Shown here piece by piece: positions 51,733 to 61,319 of a stretch of DNA of 64,000 nucleotides (position 1 is the stretch's first letter; the number at the start of each line of letters is the position of its first letter). Below the pieces are notes generated by a model. It was given only the letters and a program-made list of their open reading frames with translations. It was not told where the DNA came from and ran no database searches. Both the position numbers and the translations under genes were made by a program. Source of the DNA: Massilia glaciei (GTDB taxonomy: Bacteria > Pseudomonadota > Gammaproteobacteria > Burkholderiales > Burkholderiaceae_D); assembly GCF_003011895.2 (NCBI RefSeq), contig NZ_PXWF02000114.1:1-64000 (forward strand). Direction: 5' to 3'.

Positions 51733-51942
51733 CTATTTTCCAGCTGGCTTGTCGCGAGATGTCGGCGTCAGGTGTTCGATGACACCATTTCGGCTGATGA
51801 CGATGGAAGTGCCAGTCGACTTCGCCAGGTCGTGGGCGCGCTGCGAGGCACGTTCCATGGCTTTCTGAGAAAGTCGCAGGTCACGGTCGTGGGCCAGATC
51901 GATAGGAAGTTTATTCATACGCGGGGGCGCTTCTTCTTCCAT
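51733..51942 (-). CDS. Small protein, possibly antitoxin-like
   Basis: The 69-residue product (MEEEAPPRMNKLPIDLAHDR onward) contains RLSQKAMERASQRAHDLAKS, a charged helix, followed by TSIVISRNGVIEHLTP, a short beta-hairpin. Many small antitoxin-like proteins share the pattern helix-(A)xRxGTxxxxxxxGxxxxxxP. An inner start at 51918 is possible. Whether it is expressed is uncertain: a longer frame extends to 52059 across the tRNA terminator. Confidence 0.45.
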   Translation of the reverse strand: MEEEAPPRMNKLPIDLAHDRDLRLSQKAMERASQRAHDLAKSTGTSIVISRNGVIEHLTPTSRDKPAGK

Positions 51943-52030
51943 GCTCAACACTCCATCTGAGTGCGTATCGCTTGCATGCCGATCAAGGCCGGCAATGGGC
52001 CGGACAAACATCATTTCTGTTTCACAAACA

Positions 52031-52056
52031 AAAACGCCAAGCTTGAAGGCTTGGCG
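52031..52056 (-). terminator. Terminator of tRNA-Phe
   Basis: CGCCAAGC / GCTTGGCG with loop TTGAAG; the A-run on the left gives Ts on the minus strand. It starts 19 bases past the CCA end of the tRNA. Confidence 0.88.
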
Positions 52057-52074
52057 CAATGGTTACGATGTTCT

Positions 52075-52150
52075 TGGTGGCCCGGGGCGGAATCGAACCA
52101 CCGACACAAGGATTTTCAATCCTCTGCTCTACCGACTGAGCTACCAGGCC
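52075..52150 (-). tRNA. tRNA-Phe (anticodon GAA), CCA encoded
   Basis: On the minus strand the 76 bases fold as a cloverleaf: acceptor GGCCTGG with CCGGGCC (one T-G pair), D arm GCTCAGTCGGTAGAGC, anticodon loop TTGAAAA, and T arm GGTGGTTCGATTCCGCCCC (stem GGTGG/CCGCC, quoted in parts: GTTCGATTCC). The anticodon GAA reads phenylalanine codons. The terminal CCA is encoded. A displaced 3' half lies at 46329. Confidence 0.97.
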
Positions 52151-52260
52151 AAGAGGCATGATTATAGACACTCAAACTGAACATTGCAAGAAGACCTTGG
52201 CAACTTTCGCGCAAATATGCGTACAAAGCCCCCAAAGCGCGGTCCCGCGCAGCCGCTATA

Positions 52261-53493
52261 ATGCTTTGCATGAATAGTCCAACTTCCTCCCTGCATAGCC
52301 AGAGCGATGTGTGCATCGTCGGCAACGGCGCGATCGCCAAGACTTCCGCGCTCGGGTTCGCCCAGGCCGGCCACAGCGTCACCCTGCTGGCGCCGGCCGC
52401 CGCGCCGGCCCCCGCCGATGCCGCCGCCGGCGCCGCGGAGCAGCCCTGGGACGTGCGCGTCTACGCGCTCAACCACACCGCCCACACCCTGCTCTCGACA
52501 CTCAAGGTATGGGGCGCGCTCGACGCCGAGCGCGTCGCCGCCGTCGATTCGATGGTCGTCAACGGCGACGGCGCCCAGCCCGGCGACCTGGCCTTCGACG
52601 CCTTTGGCGCCCACGTCGGCGCGCTCGCCTGGATCGTCGAGGACCGCAACCTGAACCAGGCGCTCGACGCCGCGCTCAAATTCGCGCCCAACGTCCATAT
52701 AGTGCAAGGCCGCGCCACCGGCATCGCCAGCGACGACGCCGGCGTCACCGTGCAGCTCGAAGGCGGCGCCAGCATCTCGAGCGCGCTGCTGGTCGGCGCC
52801 GACGGCGGCCAGTCGTGGGTGCGCGGGCAGTGCGAAATCGGGATCGACTACCGCTCCTACCACCAGCGCGCCGTGGTCACCAATTTCTCCTGCGAGAAGC
52901 CGCACCACGGCGTGGCCCACCAGTGGTTCACCGGCGCCGAGGGTGTGGTGGCGCTGCTGCCGCTGCCGGGCCAGCGCGTCTCGCTGGTGTGGTCGGCGCC
53001 CGACGCGCTGGCCGACACGCTCATGCAAGAGACGCTGAGCGAACTGGCCGTGCGCCTCGGCGTGCTGTGCGAGGAAAAACTCGGCGCGCTGCGCCCGCTC
53101 ACGCCCGAGATGGTCAAGGATGTGCCGCTGGTGCTGATCCGTCCGCACGCGATGACCGCGCCGCGCGTGGCGCTGGTGGGCGACGCCGCCCACGTGGTAC
53201 ATCCGCTGGCCGGCCACGGCATGAACCTCGGCTTTGCCGACGTCGCCGAACTGCTCGCCACGGTCGCCGCGCGCGAAGCGCAGCGCGGCATCGGCGACGC
53301 GCGCGTGCTGGCCCGCTACGCCAGGGCCCGCAAGGAGGATGTGTTCCTCATGCAGTTGGCCACCGACGGCCTGGCGCGCCTGTTCGGCACCGAACTCGAG
53401 CCCCTGCGCGTTGCGCGCAATTTGGGATTAAACTTGCTGGATAAATTGCCCATGATCAAGCGCCGCCTGATGGCGCACGCGATGGGAAAGTAA
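52261..53493 (+). CDS. UbiH/UbiF/COQ6-type FAD-dependent hydroxylase
   Basis: The 410-residue flavoprotein has the N-terminal FAD dinucleotide motif VCIVGNGAIAKTSALGFAQAG (quoted as VCIVGNGAIAKTSALG), the middle motif ALLVGADGGQSWVRG, and RVALVGDAAHVVHPLAGHGMNLG (quoted as GDAAHVVHPLAGHGMNLG), the pattern that places it among aromatic-ring hydroxylases of ubiquinone synthesis. Which ring position it modifies cannot be told. The second glycine box has GNGAIA where GAGxxG is usual. Start ATG at 52261 or 52270. It is followed by dsbC after 59 bases and is transcribed divergently from tRNA-Phe. Confidence 0.87.
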   Translation: MLCMNSPTSSLHSQSDVCIVGNGAIAKTSALGFAQAGHSVTLLAPAAAPAPADAAAGAAEQPWDVRVYALNHTAHTLLSTLKVWGALDAERVAAVDSMVVNGDGAQPGDLAFDAFGAHVGALAWIVEDRNLNQALDAALKFAPNVHIVQGRATGIASDDAGVTVQLEGGASISSALLVGADGGQSWVRGQCEIGIDYRSYHQRAVVTNFSCEKPHHGVAHQWFTGAEGVVALLPLPGQRVSLVWSAPDALADTLMQETLSELAVRLGVLCEEKLGALRPLTPEMVKDVPLVLIRPHAMTAPRVALVGDAAHVVHPLAGHGMNLGFADVAELLATVAAREAQRGIGDARVLARYARARKEDVFLMQLATDGLARLFGTELEPLRVARNLGLNLLDKLPMIKRRLMAHAMGK

Positions 53494-53552
53494 TTTAGGC
53501 CGCTAGGCGACAGGGGGAATGTTCCCCATAACAAGGATTAACTGGAGAACCC

Positions 53553-54272
53553 ATGGTAAAAACAAAAATCGTATTGACGCTGTTCGCGGGCCTGCTGGCC
53601 ACCGGTGCGAACGCGCAGACGACCGAAGACAACATCCGCAAGGCGATCGAGCCGCGGCTGCGGCCCGGCACCAAGATCGTGTCGATCAAGCCGACGCCTT
53701 ACGGCGGCCTGTACGAATTGCGGGTTCCCGGCGAGATCATCTACACCGACAAAAAAGGCGAGTACCTTTTCATCGGCCAGGTGATGGAAGCCGCGTCGGG
53801 CAAGAACCTGACCGAGGAGCGCCTCGCGGAGATCAACAAGATCAAGTTCTCGGACCTGCCAACCTCGATGGCCCTGAAAATGGTCAAGGGCAACGGCAAG
53901 CGCGTGATGGCCATTTTTGAGGATCCCAACTGCGGCTACTGCAAGAAATTCCGCAAGGAGACGCTCACCGTCCTCGAAAACGTCACCGTCTACACCTATA
54001 TGCTCAACATCCTGTCGCCCGATTCGGCCGTCAAGTCGAAAAACATCTGGTGTTCGGCCGACCGCAACAAGGCCTGGGACGAGTGGATGCTGAACAACAA
54101 GCTGCCGCCGACCGCCCCCGCCGCCTGCATCGCGCCCAACGAGCAGATTTCCGAGCTCGGCCGCAAGTACCGCATCGATGGCACGCCGGCCATCATCTTC
54201 ACCGACGGCAGCCGCATCGCCGGCGCGGTCGACGCCAAGGCCATCGAAGCCAAGTTCGCAACCATCAAATAA
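53553..54272 (+). CDS. dsbC: DsbC-type periplasmic disulfide isomerase
   Basis: The 239-residue protein has a signal peptide (IVLTLFAGLLATGANA) and an N-terminal dimerisation domain (about 23-75: EIIYTDKKGEYLFIGQ). A thioredoxin fold follows, with FEDPNCGYCKKF (active cysteines C127 and C130) and the cis-proline loop GTPAIIFTDG. A second pair, WCSADRNKAW and ACIAPNEQ, supplies the structural disulfide. DsbC shuffles wrong disulfides in secreted proteins and is kept reduced by DsbD. GGAG lies before the ATG. It fits with the many secreted proteins in the window. Confidence 0.95.
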   Translation: MVKTKIVLTLFAGLLATGANAQTTEDNIRKAIEPRLRPGTKIVSIKPTPYGGLYELRVPGEIIYTDKKGEYLFIGQVMEAASGKNLTEERLAEINKIKFSDLPTSMALKMVKGNGKRVMAIFEDPNCGYCKKFRKETLTVLENVTVYTYMLNILSPDSAVKSKNIWCSADRNKAWDEWMLNNKLPPTAPAACIAPNEQISELGRKYRIDGTPAIIFTDGSRIAGAVDAKAIEAKFATIK

Positions 54273-54328
54273 GCTTCGCAGGGAGAGCCGCGGTTGGCCC
54301 CGGCTTTCCCGCCGACTCCAGAAACCAC

Positions 54329-56173
54329 ATGAAGAAAACCGCGCCTAAAAAGCTGTCCTCCCAGCAGTCCGCCCAACAGTCCGCCCGGGTCCAATACAGC
54401 ATCGTGCCAAAGGATCTGGCCGGCCACCTGTTCGAGGTGACCCTGCGCGTGGCGACCCCGGCGCCCGAGGGCCAGGTGCTGGCGCTGCCGGCCTGGATCC
54501 CGGGCAGCTACATGATCCGCGAGTTTTCGCGCAACGTGGTGCGCATCTCGGCAGAGTCGGGCGGCAAACCCATCGCCCTGGCCAAGATCGACAAGCACAC
54601 CTGGCAGGCCGCGCCCGCCAAGGGCGTTCTCACGGTGCGCTACGAAGTCTATGCCTGGGATTTGTCGGTGCGCGCGGCGCACCTGGACCAGACCCACGGG
54701 TTCTTCAACGGCACCAGCGTCTTTTTGCGCGTGCTGGGGCAGGAGGAAACGCCGCACCAGGTCGACATCGAGCGGCCGTCCGACGCCGCGGCCAAGAGCT
54801 GGCGCGTCGCCACCTCGCTGCCCGAGCTGGGCGCCAAGCGTTACGGTTTTGGCAGCTACCTCGCGGCCGACTACGATGAATTGATCGACCATCCGGTCGA
54901 GATGGGCGACTTCGCCCTGGCCAGTTTCAAGGCGCACGGCATCGCGCACGACATCGTCATCTCCGGACGCGTGCCCAATCTGGACATGGCGCGCTTGCAG
55001 GCCGATTTGAAGGCGATCTGCGAAACCCAGATCGCGTTCTTCGAGCCCAAGACCAAGCGCGCGCCGATGGACCGCTATGTGTTCCTCACGCTGGCCGTGG
55101 GCGACGGTTACGGCGGGCTCGAACACCGCGCCTCGACCGCGCTAATCTGCGCCCGCGCCGACCTGCCCAGCACCGCCGCACCCAAAACGCCCGAGGTCGG
55201 CGAAGGCTACCTCAAGTTCCTCGGTCTGTGCAGCCATGAGTATTTCCACACCTGGAATGTGAAGCGCATCAAGCCGGCCGCCTTCGCGCCCTACGACCTG
55301 CAGGCCGAGACCTACACGCCGCTGCTTTGGCTGTTCGAGGGCTTCACCAGTTATTACGACGACCTGATGCTGATCCGCAGCGGCATCATCAACGAAGAGG
55401 CTTACCTGAAGCTGGTCGGGAAAACCATCGGCAGCGTGTTGCGCGGTAGCGGGCGCGGCAAGCAGAGCGTGGCCGATTCGAGCTTCGACGCCTGGGGCAA
55501 ATACTACCGACAGGACGAAAACGCGCCGAACGCGATCATCAGCTACTACACAAAAGGTTCGCTGATCGCGCTCGCGTTCGACCTCACGATCCGCGCCAAG
55601 ACGGCCGGCGCGAAGTCGCTCGACGACGTCATGCGCGCGCTGTGGCAGCGCTATGGGCGCGACTTTTATCCGACCGTGGGGCGCGGCGTGACCGAGGCCG
55701 AGGTCGAGGCCCTGTTCGACGAGGTGAGCGGACTCAAACTCAAACCGCTGTTCGACCGTTTCGTGCGCGGCACCGAGGACCTGCCGTTGGCCAAGCTGTA
55801 CGCGCCGTTCGGCGTCAAACTGGCCGACGCGCGCAAGAGCGCCAAGCCGTCGTTCGATGTCGGCATCGGGCGCGACGGGGCGGACTGCAAGCTGTCGCAG
55901 GTGCACGAAGGCGGCGCCGCGCATTGCGCGGGCATGTCGGCCGGCGATGTGCTGGTGGCGCTCGATGGTCTGCGCGTCTCTGGCAGTCCTGGGAGCCTGG
56001 ACGGTTTGCTGGCGCGCTACCGCGTCGGAGACACGGTGGCTGTGCACGCGTTCCGGCGCGATGAGCTGATGACCTTCAGCGTCACGCTGCAGGGCGACCG
56101 GGTGCCGGGCATCACCTTGTCGCTGACGGGCGACGCCAAAAAATCGGCGAAGCCAGTGCGCCCCAGCGCGTGA
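54329..56173 (+). CDS. M61-family metallopeptidase with PDZ domain
   Basis: The 614-residue protein has an N-terminal beta domain with PAWIPGSYMIREFSRNVV, the catalytic domain with the zinc motif LCSHEYFHTWNVKR and ALWLFEGFTSYYDD-like LLWLFEGFTSYYDD (third ligand Glu), and a C-terminal PDZ domain (about 490-590; GGAAHCAGMSAGDVLVALDG). M61 enzymes are glycyl-type aminopeptidases. No signal peptide is seen, so it probably works in the cytosol. It follows dsbC after 56 bases and may share a transcript. Confidence 0.93.
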   Translation: MKKTAPKKLSSQQSAQQSARVQYSIVPKDLAGHLFEVTLRVATPAPEGQVLALPAWIPGSYMIREFSRNVVRISAESGGKPIALAKIDKHTWQAAPAKGVLTVRYEVYAWDLSVRAAHLDQTHGFFNGTSVFLRVLGQEETPHQVDIERPSDAAAKSWRVATSLPELGAKRYGFGSYLAADYDELIDHPVEMGDFALASFKAHGIAHDIVISGRVPNLDMARLQADLKAICETQIAFFEPKTKRAPMDRYVFLTLAVGDGYGGLEHRASTALICARADLPSTAAPKTPEVGEGYLKFLGLCSHEYFHTWNVKRIKPAAFAPYDLQAETYTPLLWLFEGFTSYYDDLMLIRSGIINEEAYLKLVGKTIGSVLRGSGRGKQSVADSSFDAWGKYYRQDENAPNAIISYYTKGSLIALAFDLTIRAKTAGAKSLDDVMRALWQRYGRDFYPTVGRGVTEAEVEALFDEVSGLKLKPLFDRFVRGTEDLPLAKLYAPFGVKLADARKSAKPSFDVGIGRDGADCKLSQVHEGGAAHCAGMSAGDVLVALDGLRVSGSPGSLDGLLARYRVGDTVAVHAFRRDELMTFSVTLQGDRVPGITLSLTGDAKKSAKPVRPSA

Positions 56174-56329
56174 GAAGAAGTAGCGTCGCTGACTTCGGCC
56201 CGCGAAAGCGGGGTGAGGCGGGCGGCGAGCCTAATTTTCGCATACCCCGCGAAAAAAAACTCTGACCCCGGTTTCGCTCGCAGCGCCAAAATGCGGTCGA
56301 CCTGACCTCGATTGCAGGCCGACAGGCTG

Positions 56330-57133
56330 CTAGCGTTTGAACAGGCGTTCCAGTTCGACGCCTGGTTCGGGCGCGCGCATGAACACCTCGCCGACCAAAA
56401 ACGCGTTGACGTTGGCGTCGCGCATGCGCCGGACGTCGTCGGGCACCATGATGCCCGACTCGGTCACCACCAGTTTTTCGGCCGGGATGCGTGGCAGCAG
56501 GTCGATCGTGGTCTGCAGCGAGGTTTCGAAGGTGCGCAGGTTGCGGTTGTTGATGCCCACCAGCGGCGTGCGCAGTTTGAGTGCGGCGCTCAGTTCGTCG
56601 CCGTCGTGCACCTCCACCAGCACGTCCATGCCCAGTTCGTGCGCGCAGGCCTCGAGTTCGGCCATCAGGCCGTGGTCGAGCGCGGAGACGATCAGCAAGA
56701 TCGCGTCGGCGCCCATCGCGCGCGCCTCGTAGACCTGGTACAGGTCGATCATGAAGTCCTTGCGCAGCACCGGGATCGCGCAGGCCGCGCGCGCCGCCTT
56801 CAGGTAGGCCGCCTCGCCCTGGAAAAAATTCACGTCGGTGAGCACCGAGAGGCAGGCGGCGCCATGGGCCGCATAGCTGGCGGCGATGTCGGCGGGACGG
56901 AAATCGGCGCGCAGCACACCCTTGGACGGCGAGGCCTTTTTGACTTCGGCGATCACGCCCGCGTTGCCGGCGGCGATCTGCCGGCGCAGGCTCGCCTCGA
57001 AGCCGCGCACATCGCGGCGCGCTTCGGCGTCGGCCTCGACGTCGCGGCGCAGGCTGGCGAGATCGCGGTGCTTTTTGGCGGCGGCCACCTCGTCGGCTTT
57101 CACCGCGAGGATCTGGTTCAGGATGTCGGACAT
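56330..57133 (-). CDS. trpC: Indole-3-glycerol phosphate synthase
   Basis: The 267-residue TIM-barrel enzyme closes the indole ring in tryptophan synthesis (CdRP to indole-3-glycerol phosphate). [14 protein letters not shown] begins it; [13 protein letters not shown] carries the catalytic lysine, [17 protein letters not shown] and [14 protein letters not shown] the other active-site residues, and LVTESGI closes the phosphate site. It is the last gene of the trp cluster. Its start at 57133 has only a poor ribosome-binding site (GACCCCACCC), perhaps because the deletion of the transporter gene between it and trpD changed its leader. Confidence 0.97.
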   Translation of the reverse strand: MSDILNQILAVKADEVAAAKKHRDLASLRRDVEADAEARRDVRGFEASLRRQIAAGNAGVIAEVKKASPSKGVLRADFRPADIAASYAAHGAACLSVLTDVNFFQGEAAYLKAARAACAIPVLRKDFMIDLYQVYEARAMGADAILLIVSALDHGLMAELEACAHELGMDVLVEVHDGDELSAALKLRTPLVGINNRNLRTFETSLQTTIDLLPRIPAEKLVVTESGIMVPDDVRRMRDANVNAFLVGEVFMRAPEPGVELERLFKR

Positions 57134-57142
57134 GGGTGGGGT

Positions 57143-57307
57143 CAGTGTTGTTTCGACAGGGCGAGTTTGACGCCGAGCCAGATGAACAGGCCGCCGGTGA
57201 CCCTGTTAAGACAGGGCGACACCAGCGGGCTTAATTTGAGGCGGGCGCTCGCGGACGCCGAAAACAGCGCCAGTGCGGAGCACCACAACGTGGATGCCAA
57301 ACATCTG
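57143..57307 (-). pseudogene. Remnant of a LysE-family transporter gene
   Basis: On the minus strand a frame ending at 57143 reads LASTLWCSALALFSASASAR, then [20 protein letters not shown] before the stop. That is the C-terminus of a LysE-type amino acid exporter (normal form [18 protein letters not shown]). Only about 50 codons remain and they begin right at the trpD stop. Betaproteobacterial relatives can carry a full LysE gene between trpD and trpC (from memory, not checked). A deletion of the first three quarters explains the remnant. Confidence 0.72.
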
Positions 57308-58342
57308 CTAGCAGGCGCCCAGTTGCTGGGTCACCTGCACGAACTGATCGAGCTTGGCGCGCGCGGCGCCCGACTCGATCGCGGCGCGCGCTTTTGCCAG
57401 GCCGTCGGGAATCGACGCGGCCACGCCGGCGGCGTACAGCGCGGTGCCGGCGTTGAGGGCGACGATGTCGTATGGGGCGCCCGGCGCGCCGCTGAGCGCC
57501 TCCATCATCATTGCCTTCGAGGCGGCGGCGTCGGCCACCTTGAGGTTGCGGCTGGCGATCATCTGCAGGCCGAAGTCTTCGGGGTGGATGTCGTACTCGC
57601 GGATCTCGCCGTTGACCAATTCGCCGACCATGGTGGCGGCGCCGAGCGAGACTTCGTCCATATTGTCGCGGCCGTACACTACCACCGCATGCTGGGCGCC
57701 GAGGCGCTGCAGCACGCGCACCTGGATGCCGACCAGGTCTGGATGGAACACGCCCATCAGGATGTTCGGCGCGCCGGCCGGATTGGTGAGCGGTCCGAGA
57801 ATGTTAAAAATCGTGCGCACCCCGAGCTCGCGCCGCACCGGCGCGGCGTGCTTCATGGCCGCGTGGTGGTTGGGCGCGAACATGAAGCCGATGCCGCTTT
57901 GCGCGATCGACTGGGCGATCTGCTCGGGCTTGAGGTTGATGTTCGCGCCCAGCGATTCGAGCACGTCGGCGCTGCCCGACGAGGACGACACGCTGCGCCC
58001 GCCGTGCTTGGCCACGCGCGCGCCGGCGGCGGCCGCGACGAACATCGAGGCGGTCGAGATATTGAAGGTGTGCGCGCCGTCGCCGCCGGTGCCGACGATG
58101 TCGAGCAGGTTGGTGGTGTCGGCCATCGGCACCTTGGTCGAGAATTCGCGCATCACCTGGGCGGCCGCGGCGATCTCGCCGATGGTCTCCTTTTTAACGC
58201 GCAGGCCGAGCGTGAGCGCGGCGATCATGGTCGGCGACATCTCGCCCGACATGATCAGCCGGAACAGGTGCAGCATCTCGTCGTGGAAAATCTCGCGGTG
58301 TTCGATGCAGCGCAGCAGGGCTTCTTGTGGGGTGATCGGCAT
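57308..58342 (-). CDS. trpD: Anthranilate phosphoribosyltransferase
   Basis: The 344-residue enzyme joins anthranilate and PRPP. The helical N-terminus is followed by [17 protein letters not shown] (PRPP-binding glycine loop), [18 protein letters not shown] and the [20 protein letters not shown] motif (quoted as [11 protein letters not shown]). DEVSLG and the C-terminal glycine-rich loop complete it. AGGATC lies before the ATG at 58342. It sits 27 bases after the trpG stop and is co-transcribed with trpE and trpG. Confidence 0.97.
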   Translation of the reverse strand: MPITPQEALLRCIEHREIFHDEMLHLFRLIMSGEMSPTMIAALTLGLRVKKETIGEIAAAAQVMREFSTKVPMADTTNLLDIVGTGGDGAHTFNISTASMFVAAAAGARVAKHGGRSVSSSSGSADVLESLGANINLKPEQIAQSIAQSGIGFMFAPNHHAAMKHAAPVRRELGVRTIFNILGPLTNPAGAPNILMGVFHPDLVGIQVRVLQRLGAQHAVVVYGRDNMDEVSLGAATMVGELVNGEIREYDIHPEDFGLQMIASRNLKVADAAASKAMMMEALSGAPGAPYDIVALNAGTALYAAGVAASIPDGLAKARAAIESGAARAKLDQFVQVTQQLGAC

Positions 58343-58369
58343 GATTGGATCCTAGGTGTCGTAGGGACT

Positions 58370-58933
<564 letters not shown>

Positions 58934-58934
58934 G

Positions 58935-60431
58935 TCAGAGCTCCCCATCGAGGCCGTCTTGCACCTGTTCGGCCGCGCGCAGCACGGCGCGCGCCTTGTT
59001 TTCGGTTTCCTGCCATTCCATCTCGGGAATCGAGTCGGCCACGATGCCGGCCGCGGCCTGCACGTACAGCATGCCGTCCTTGATCACGCCGGTGCGGATC
59101 GCGATCGCCACGTCCATTTCGCCGCCGAACGAGAGGTAGCCGCAGGCGCCGCCGTAGATGCCGCGCTTGGTCAGTTCGAGTTCGTCGATGACCTCCATCG
59201 CGCGCACCTTGGGCGCGCCGGTCAGGGTCCCGGCCGGGAAGGTCGCGCGCAGCACGTCGAGGTTCGACATGCCCTGTTTGAGCTTGCCCTCGACGTTCGA
59301 GACGATGTGCTGCACATGCGAGTATTTTTCGATCACGAGGCGGTCGGTCACCTTCACGCTACCGGTCTCGGAGATGCGTCCGAGGTCGTTGCGGGCGAGG
59401 TCGATCAGCATCACGTGCTCGGCGATTTCCTTCGGGTCGGCCAGCAGCTCGGCCGACAATTCGGCGTCGCGCTCGGGCGTGGCGCCGCGCGGGCGGGTGC
59501 CGGCGATCGGGCGCAGCGTGACCTTTTTGGTGCCGTCCGGCGCGGTCTCGTTGCGCACCAAAATCTCGGGCGAGGCGCCGACGATCTGCATGTCGCCAAA
59601 ATTGTAGTAATACATGTACGGCGAGGGGTTGAGCGAGCGCAGCGCGCGGTACAGCGTCAGCGGCGAGTCGACATACGGCTTGCGGATGCGCTGGCCGATC
59701 TGCACCTGCATCAGGTCCCCGGCCATCACGTATTCGTGGGCCCGCGCCACCGCCTTGAGGTAGTCCTGCTTGTCGAAGTCGCGGATCGCCTCGGTGCGCA
59801 CCGAACTCGATGTGACGGGGGCGTCGACGCCGCGGCGCAGCATCATGCGCAGGTCTTTGAGGCGCTGGCGCGCCTTCGAAAACGCCTCCGGCTGCGCCGT
59901 GTCGGCGTACACGATCAAATAGAGTTTGCCCGACAGATTGTCGATCACGGCCAGCTCTTCGGTCACCATCAGGTTGATGTCCGGCAGGCCGAGGTCGTCC
60001 TTGGGCATGCTGTGGGCGAGCCGGGTTTCGATGTGGCGCACGGTGTCGTAGCCGAAGTAGCCTGCCAGGCCGCCGCAAAAGCGCGGCAGTCCGGGGCGCA
60101 GCGCCACCTTGAAGCGGGCCTGGAACTGTTCGATGAAATCGAGCGGGTTGCCCTCGTGCGTTTCGATGACCTTGCCGTCCTTGACGATCTCGGTGCGCTG
60201 GCCGAAGGTGCGCAGCACGGTCGTCGCCGGCAGGCCGATGAACGAATAGCGGCCGAAGCGCTCGCCGCCGACCACCGATTCGAGCAGGAAGGTGTTTTTG
60301 CCCGCGTTCTGGGTCTGGGCCAGCTTGAGGTACAGGGTGAGAGGGGTTTCGAGGTCGGCGAAGGCTTCGGCGATCAGGGGAATGCGGTTGAAGCCTTCGG
60401 CGGCCAACGATTTGAATTCGAGTTCGGTCAT
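58935..60431 (-). CDS. trpE: Anthranilate synthase component I
   Basis: The 498-residue enzyme makes anthranilate from chorismate with ammonia from TrpG. It begins with a regulatory domain carrying [18 protein letters not shown], where tryptophan binds (the LLES motif). The catalytic part has [44 protein letters not shown] (quoted as [15 protein letters not shown]) and [13 protein letters not shown] lies 9 bases before the ATG. It is the first structural gene of the operon and is preceded by a leader peptide and attenuator. Confidence 0.97.
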   Translation of the reverse strand: MTELEFKSLAAEGFNRIPLIAEAFADLETPLTLYLKLAQTQNAGKNTFLLESVVGGERFGRYSFIGLPATTVLRTFGQRTEIVKDGKVIETHEGNPLDFIEQFQARFKVALRPGLPRFCGGLAGYFGYDTVRHIETRLAHSMPKDDLGLPDINLMVTEELAVIDNLSGKLYLIVYADTAQPEAFSKARQRLKDLRMMLRRGVDAPVTSSSVRTEAIRDFDKQDYLKAVARAHEYVMAGDLMQVQIGQRIRKPYVDSPLTLYRALRSLNPSPYMYYYNFGDMQIVGASPEILVRNETAPDGTKKVTLRPIAGTRPRGATPERDAELSAELLADPKEIAEHVMLIDLARNDLGRISETGSVKVTDRLVIEKYSHVQHIVSNVEGKLKQGMSNLDVLRATFPAGTLTGAPKVRAMEVIDELELTKRGIYGGACGYLSFGGEMDVAIAIRTGVIKDGMLYVQAAAGIVADSIPEMEWQETENKARAVLRAAEQVQDGLDGEL

Positions 60432-60474
60432 GCTTTTTCTCCAGGCCGCCAGCGTGGGTGTGGCGGTGGGTTTC

Positions 60475-60508
60475 TAAAAACCTGTCGGCGCGCGTGCGCT
60501 GCCGACAG
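60475..60508 (-). terminator. trp attenuator hairpin
   Basis: CTGTCGGC pairs with GCCGACAG around an 11-base loop, and a run of Ts follows in the minus direction (GGTTTTTAG). It lies between the leader peptide stop (60522) and trpE, the place of a transcription attenuator. When tryptophan is plentiful, transcription would end here. Confidence 0.85.
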
Positions 60509-60521
60509 CAATCAAGTGGGT

Positions 60522-60608
60522 TTACTTAGCCCAGGATTGCCAGCGTCGCCAAAGCCAGGCCTCAATCGAGCCGGTTTGCGTGACAGTGTGTTTTTGGATG
60601 AAAAACAT
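60522..60608 (-). CDS. trpL: trp leader peptide, Trp-rich
   Basis: A 28-residue frame on the minus strand (ATG at 60608, stop TAA at 60524-60522) ends in EAWLWRRWQSWAK, with four tryptophans in ten residues. Upstream of trpE and followed by a Rho-independent hairpin, it is a classical attenuation leader: ribosome stalling at the Trp codons when charged tRNA-Trp is short should favour read-through into trpE. It starts 13 bases after the gph stop. It is too short for ordinary gene calling. Confidence 0.9.
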   Translation of the reverse strand: MFFIQKHTVTQTGSIEAWLWRRWQSWAK

Positions 60609-60620
60609 GCGTGTTTGGTT

Positions 60621-61319
60621 TCAGTTTGCTGTGGTGTTATGCGAACTAATCAGGGTTGCCGCGTCTAGCAGCGTATTAACTATACCATCTGAATCGGTTT
60701 CGTGTATAGCCCGTCCATGGTTGTAACCGTAGGGCACGGTGAGCACGAAGCAGCCGGCCGCGCGCGCGGCCTCGGCGTCGTTGGAGGAGTCGCCGATGGC
60801 CACCACCTGTTCCGGCGCCAGCCCGAAGTCGGCGCACACCCGCAGCAGCGGCATCGGGTCGGGCTTTTTGCGGGGTAGGCATTCGCCGCCGTAGACGACC
60901 TCGAAGTAGGGCGCGAGGCCCTTTTTTGCAAGCAGCGGCGCGGCGAAGGCGAGCGGCTTGTTGGTCACGCAGGCGAGCCGCAGGCCAAGCCCGCGCAGCG
61001 CGTCGAGGCCTTCGACCACGTCCGGGTAGAGCACGCTGTGGATGCCGTTGACGGCGAGGTAGTGGCGCTGGTACGACAGCATCGCGGCGGCGAAGTCCTG
61101 CTCCACGCCGGCCGCGTCGAGGTCGAGCGCGAGCACGCCGCGGATCAGATTCTCCGAGCCCTTGCCGACCATGTGCTTGATCTGCTCTTCGCTGATCGGG
61201 CCCATGTTGAACTCGGCGCGCATGCCGTTGATCGCCACGTGGAAGTCGGGCACCGTGTCGAGCATGGTGCCATCGAGGTCGATGATGGCGGCCCGGATCG
61301 GCCCGTTACCGGCCCGCAT
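60621..61319 (-). CDS. gph: Phosphoglycolate phosphatase (HAD superfamily)
   Basis: The product has 232 residues from the ATG at 61319, which overlaps the rpe stop by 14 bases; longer starts lie inside rpe. HAD motifs: [15 protein letters not shown] (motif I with both Asp), VTNKP (motif II), KKPDPMPLL (motif III lysine) and [11 protein letters not shown] (motif IV). It recycles 2-phosphoglycolate formed during DNA repair. rpe and trp genes on the same strand form the usual rpe-gph-trpE order. Confidence 0.93.
   Translation of the reverse strand: MRAGNGPIRAAIIDLDGTMLDTVPDFHVAINGMRAEFNMGPISEEQIKHMVGKGSENLIRGVLALDLDAAGVEQDFAAAMLSYQRHYLAVNGIHSVLYPDVVEGLDALRGLGLRLACVTNKPLAFAAPLLAKKGLAPYFEVVYGGECLPRKKPDPMPLLRVCADFGLAPEQVVAIGDSSNDAEAARAAGCFVLTVPYGYNHGRAIHETDSDGIVNTLLDAATLISSHNTTAN

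Larger units (their letters stand above)
46383..52124. mobile_element. Probable small integrated island at tRNA-Phe (no integrase seen)
   Basis: The island lies between a displaced tRNA-Phe 3' half (46329-46382) and the intact tRNA-Phe (52075-52150), in the layout expected after site-specific insertion into the 3' end of a tRNA gene. It carries a toxin-antitoxin pair, heptamer repeats, a SWIM-SNF2 helicase and two small antitoxin-like genes. No integrase, excisionase or plasmid gene remains, so it is at best a decayed element. The boundaries are an inference from the repeats. Confidence 0.6.

Noticed and set aside
56175-56329. REP element or small gene after the M61 peptidase
   Set aside because: There is an AAAAAAAACTCTGACCCCGG word like those near REP elements, but no clear hairpin pair or gene, so I did not annotate it.
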